NCBI GenBank assembly: GCA_004292865.1
Contig: RDXP01000120.1
Coordinates: forward strand, 1-35,415
DNA: 35,415 nucleotides
Direction: 5' to 3'
Source of the DNA: Sphingobacteriales bacterium
GTDB lineage: Bacteria; Bacteroidota; Bacteroidia; Sphingobacteriales; Sphingobacteriaceae
The position numbers were made by a program, and so were the translations under genes. Position 1 is the first letter of the stretch; every line of letters starts with the position of its first letter. This document shows, piece by piece, positions 33,567 through 35,415 of this stretch. The notes under the pieces are model-generated. The model saw only the letters and a program-made list of their open reading frames with translations. It had not been told where the DNA came from and ran no database searches.

Positions 33567-33665
33567 TTTATGTAATTTGGCAATAGAGTTTATGTAATTT
33601 GGCAATAGAGTTTATGTAATTTGGCAATAGAGTTTATGTAATTTGTCAATAAAATTTATTTTATT
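33567..33665. repeat. 22-bp tandem repeat upstream of the DUF4143 gene
   Basis: The unit TTTATGTAATTTGGCAATAG+AG occurs three times exactly (33567-33588, 33589-33610, 33611-33632). A fourth, altered copy (33633-33654) and a faded fifth follow. The array ends about 35 bases before the start codon at 33700. The gap 33399-33566 is otherwise plain AT-rich DNA. Confidence 0.9.
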
Positions 33666-33699
33666 TGTAAATTGGTATCACTAAGCTAAACAAAATCAA

Positions 33700-34881
33700 A
33701 TGAATGAGTTTATTAAAAGACAAATTGCGCCCATAATAGAAAGCCAAAAAAGTAAGTTTCCGATATTGGCAATAACTGGCCCTAGGCAGTCGGGTAAAAC
33801 AACCTTATTAAAGCAAGTTTTTAACGACTATCAGTATGTAAGTTTAGAAAATCCAAATATACGTTCGTTTGCAACCGACGACCCAGTTGGTTTTTTAAAT
33901 CAATATAGCGATAAAGTTATTTTAGATGAAGTGCAAAGAGTACCTGAGCTTTTTTCTTATTTACAAGGCAAAGTTGACGACTCAAAAATAATGGGACAAT
34001 ACATATTATCTGGTTCTCAAAATTTTCATTTGATAAATAGCATTACGCAAACACTAGCAGGCCGAGTGGCATTATTCAAATTACTTCCCTTTGATTTTAC
34101 AGAATTAAAACCATACAATTTATTAGAAAACCTTTACACAAAAGTAGCTGTAAAAGGATTTTACCCACCAATTTTTGATAGAGTTATTAAACCTTTTATT
34201 TTTTATACCAACTACATTCAAACCTATATTGAAAAAGATGTAACAGAATTATTAAACATTAAAGATTTAAGATTATTTAGAACATTTATAAGTTTATGCG
34301 CAGGCAGGGCAGGGCAATTATTAAATTATAGTGCTTTGGCTAACGATTGCAATATTTCGCATAATACAGCTAAAGCTTGGCTCTCTATTTTAGAAAGCAG
34401 TTATATAATTTTTATGTTACAGCCTTATCACGAAAACTATAACAAAAGACTTGTTAAAACTCCAAAACTATATTTTTATGATACCGGGTTATTAAGTTAT
34501 TTATTGGGTATTAGAAATGCCAATGAAATAGATGAAAACAGGTTAAAGGGGCAAATATTCGAAAACATGATGGTAGCCGAATATCAGAAGCAAAATCACC
34601 ATGGCTACCTACATAACGACTTTTATTTTTGGCAAGATAGTAATTCAAATGAAGTTGATTTATTAACAAAACAGCAAAATGGTTTTTCTATTTTCGAGAT
34701 TAAAGCAACCGAAACCCTAAGCAATAACTTATTTAAAGAGATGGACAGGTTTGAAGAAATTGTTGCGCCAGTAAGTGTAAACAAAACCTTGATTTATGGC
34801 GGAAATGAAAACCAAAACCGAACAAAATATACTGTTTTAGGCTGGCAAAATATATCGGATATTAAGATTGGTAAAATTTAG
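33700..34881 (+). CDS. ATPase with DUF4143 domain
   Basis: A 393-residue protein of the AAA_14 + DUF4143 type. Walker A is TGPRQSGKTTL (26-36) and Walker B is VILDEVQRVPELF (D76, E77). IMGQYILSGSQNFHLINSITQTLAGRVA supplies the sensor and arginine region (key LSGSQ and LAGRVA). The DUF4143 half begins near 190 and shows an HTH-like NYSALANDCNISHNTAKAWLSIL (key SHNTAKAWL), YFYDTGLLSYLLG, and a PD-(D/E)XK-like signature, E318-V-D320 and E333-I-K335 in FEIKAT. Such genes are common, mobile and multicopy in Bacteroidota; their function is unknown. Codon use is AT-richer than its neighbours (AAA, TTA, ATA), consistent with transfer. It is single-gene, preceded by 22-bp tandem repeats. Confidence 0.93.
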   Translation: MNEFIKRQIAPIIESQKSKFPILAITGPRQSGKTTLLKQVFNDYQYVSLENPNIRSFATDDPVGFLNQYSDKVILDEVQRVPELFSYLQGKVDDSKIMGQYILSGSQNFHLINSITQTLAGRVALFKLLPFDFTELKPYNLLENLYTKVAVKGFYPPIFDRVIKPFIFYTNYIQTYIEKDVTELLNIKDLRLFRTFISLCAGRAGQLLNYSALANDCNISHNTAKAWLSILESSYIIFMLQPYHENYNKRLVKTPKLYFYDTGLLSYLLGIRNANEIDENRLKGQIFENMMVAEYQKQNHHGYLHNDFYFWQDSNSNEVDLLTKQQNGFSIFEIKATETLSNNLFKEMDRFEEIVAPVSVNKTLIYGGNENQNRTKYTVLGWQNISDIKIGKI

Positions 34882-35415
34882 ATTATTTGATAACAATGCA
34901 ATAGCAGTTTTTAATGATGCTTTTATATTACTTCCTTAGATTAAGGCGAAGGTTACGATTGTTTACATACAATTTTACACTTTGTTTTTTATCACGTTAA
35001 CGGCGAAAGGGCTTAATAATGGGATGGCGGGGGGGTGGGGGAGGAACTTTAAACCCTCAAAGAGATTGGCTTATTTAAGAAATATACATTTAAACTCAGA
35101 ACCAAAAGTAGGATTGTTTTTTAACGGTGTTAACACTCCGTTTACCCAAAATCTAGCAATAAAGCCGTTTTCTGATGAGTATTCGCTACCAACAATATAT
35201 GTTGCTGAATTATCGACTACGATTGACTCAAACGTAGAAAAAAAATTATCGATCTTAATTATTTGTTTTCCATTTTTCCATACTGTTGCTAAATTTTTAG
35301 GATTGCCAACGTTACTCTAAGGTACTCCCCAATGTTCGTACAGAAAGTTTGTTCAATTAAGATAGAGCGCTAGCCCCAAATGATAAAAAAGTCTCAAAGC
35401 TTTTTTATTATTTGG
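34882..35415. other. Right-end gap after the DUF4143 gene
   Basis: No intact gene is supported here. It contains a G-rich run (about 35021-35055) that is unlike the local composition, the minus-strand repeat-protein fragment at 35071-35316, and about 100 bases of featureless sequence to the edge of the window. Confidence 0.5.
35071..35316 (-). pseudogene. Fragment of a 'WKNG' beta-propeller-like repeat protein
   Basis: On the minus strand this frame is open for 81 codons and reads as two units of a repeat: NLATVWKNGKQIIKID, SIVVDNSATYIVGSEYS, then GFIARFWVNGVLTPLKN. Repeats with the xAxxWKNG...VYVAGxE pattern occur in secreted and lipoprotein propeller-type proteins of Bacteroidota. There is no start codon in the frame, and a TAG (35319-35317) and a further TGA precede it. 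It is therefore a remnant of a larger gene, or the tail of one whose frame was lost. The plus-strand 112-codon ORF over the same bases is best explained as its antisense shadow. Confidence 0.55.

Noticed and set aside
33567-33665. CRISPR array
   Set aside because: The 22-bp units are directly adjacent with no spacers, and no cas gene is present.
34982-35320. Plus-strand ORF of 112 codons
   Set aside because: Its residues have no protein-like pattern, whereas the opposite strand reads a recognisable WKNG repeat protein. Taken as an antisense shadow.
1-35415. tRNA or rRNA genes
   Set aside because: I looked in the gaps for T-arm sequences (GGTTCRA) and cloverleaf spacing and found none.

Overview
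The window is a stretch of chromosome from a member of the Bacteroidota (Bacteroidetes), probably an environmental Sphingobacteriia/Chitinophagia-like lineage; genus cannot be read from the sequence. The evidence is the AT-rich DNA, the A-rich start regions mostly without Shine-Dalgarno sites, promoters of the TTG-N19-TAnnTTTG type, a secreted protein with a type IX secretion (Por) C-terminal sorting domain, and housekeeping proteins of Bacteroidota character. No tRNA or rRNA gene and no CRISPR array was found.

Layout. 1-463 is a non-coding tract with a dispersed repeat, a terminator and a possible structured RNA element. 464-6001 (+) holds dnaE, ruvB and an unrecognised 211-residue gene. 6009-7403 (-) is a two-gene arsenosugar-type module: an AhpD-like protein followed by the radical SAM protein ArsS, preceded by tandem repeats. 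7880-8348 (+) is a toxin-antitoxin locus whose RelE-like toxin is broken by an in-frame stop. 8511-12386 (-) is a large secreted protein of the choice-of-anchor I type. 12591-14300 (+) is an exported amidohydrolase. 14371-16096 (-) is an AAA/ABC-type ATPase plus DUF4276 (TOPRIM-like) pair, with an architecture resembling anti-phage systems. 16207-17181 (-) is a polyprenyl synthase. 17541-20051 (+) is a tight run of DEAD-box helicase, peroxiredoxin and alpha/beta hydrolase. Then come a PyrR-like phosphoribosyltransferase, thioredoxin, and a PD-(D/E)XK 'transposase-family' nuclease flanked by direct repeats.

22777-26255 (+) is lysC-lysA-glycosyltransferase, an operon for the first and last enzymes of lysine synthesis. 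26359-26968 is a PIN toxin with a tiny overlapping partner gene. It sits between pheT and a second, relic-like copy of the pheT 3' end. pheT and radC follow on the minus strand. 30616-31056 is an Hsp20 gene with an unusually strong Shine-Dalgarno site, then a solitary L-arabinose isomerase lying between inverted copies of the dispersed repeat. The window ends with a DUF4143 ATPase preceded by 22-bp tandem repeats, and a start-less fragment of a 'WKNG' repeat protein.

Core genes (dnaE, ruvB, pheT, radC, lysC/lysA, trxA) are thus interrupted by small accessory modules: ATPase/DUF4276, a repeat-flanked nuclease, a PIN module, a broken RelE locus and a DUF4143 ATPase. The most interesting material is intergenic. 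A repeat present three times carries a conserved Shine-Dalgarno-plus-9-codon mini-ORF; a 48-bp near-perfect palindrome and a 9-bp-closed multibranch element also stand out; and direct repeats or gene-end relics mark likely insertion sites.
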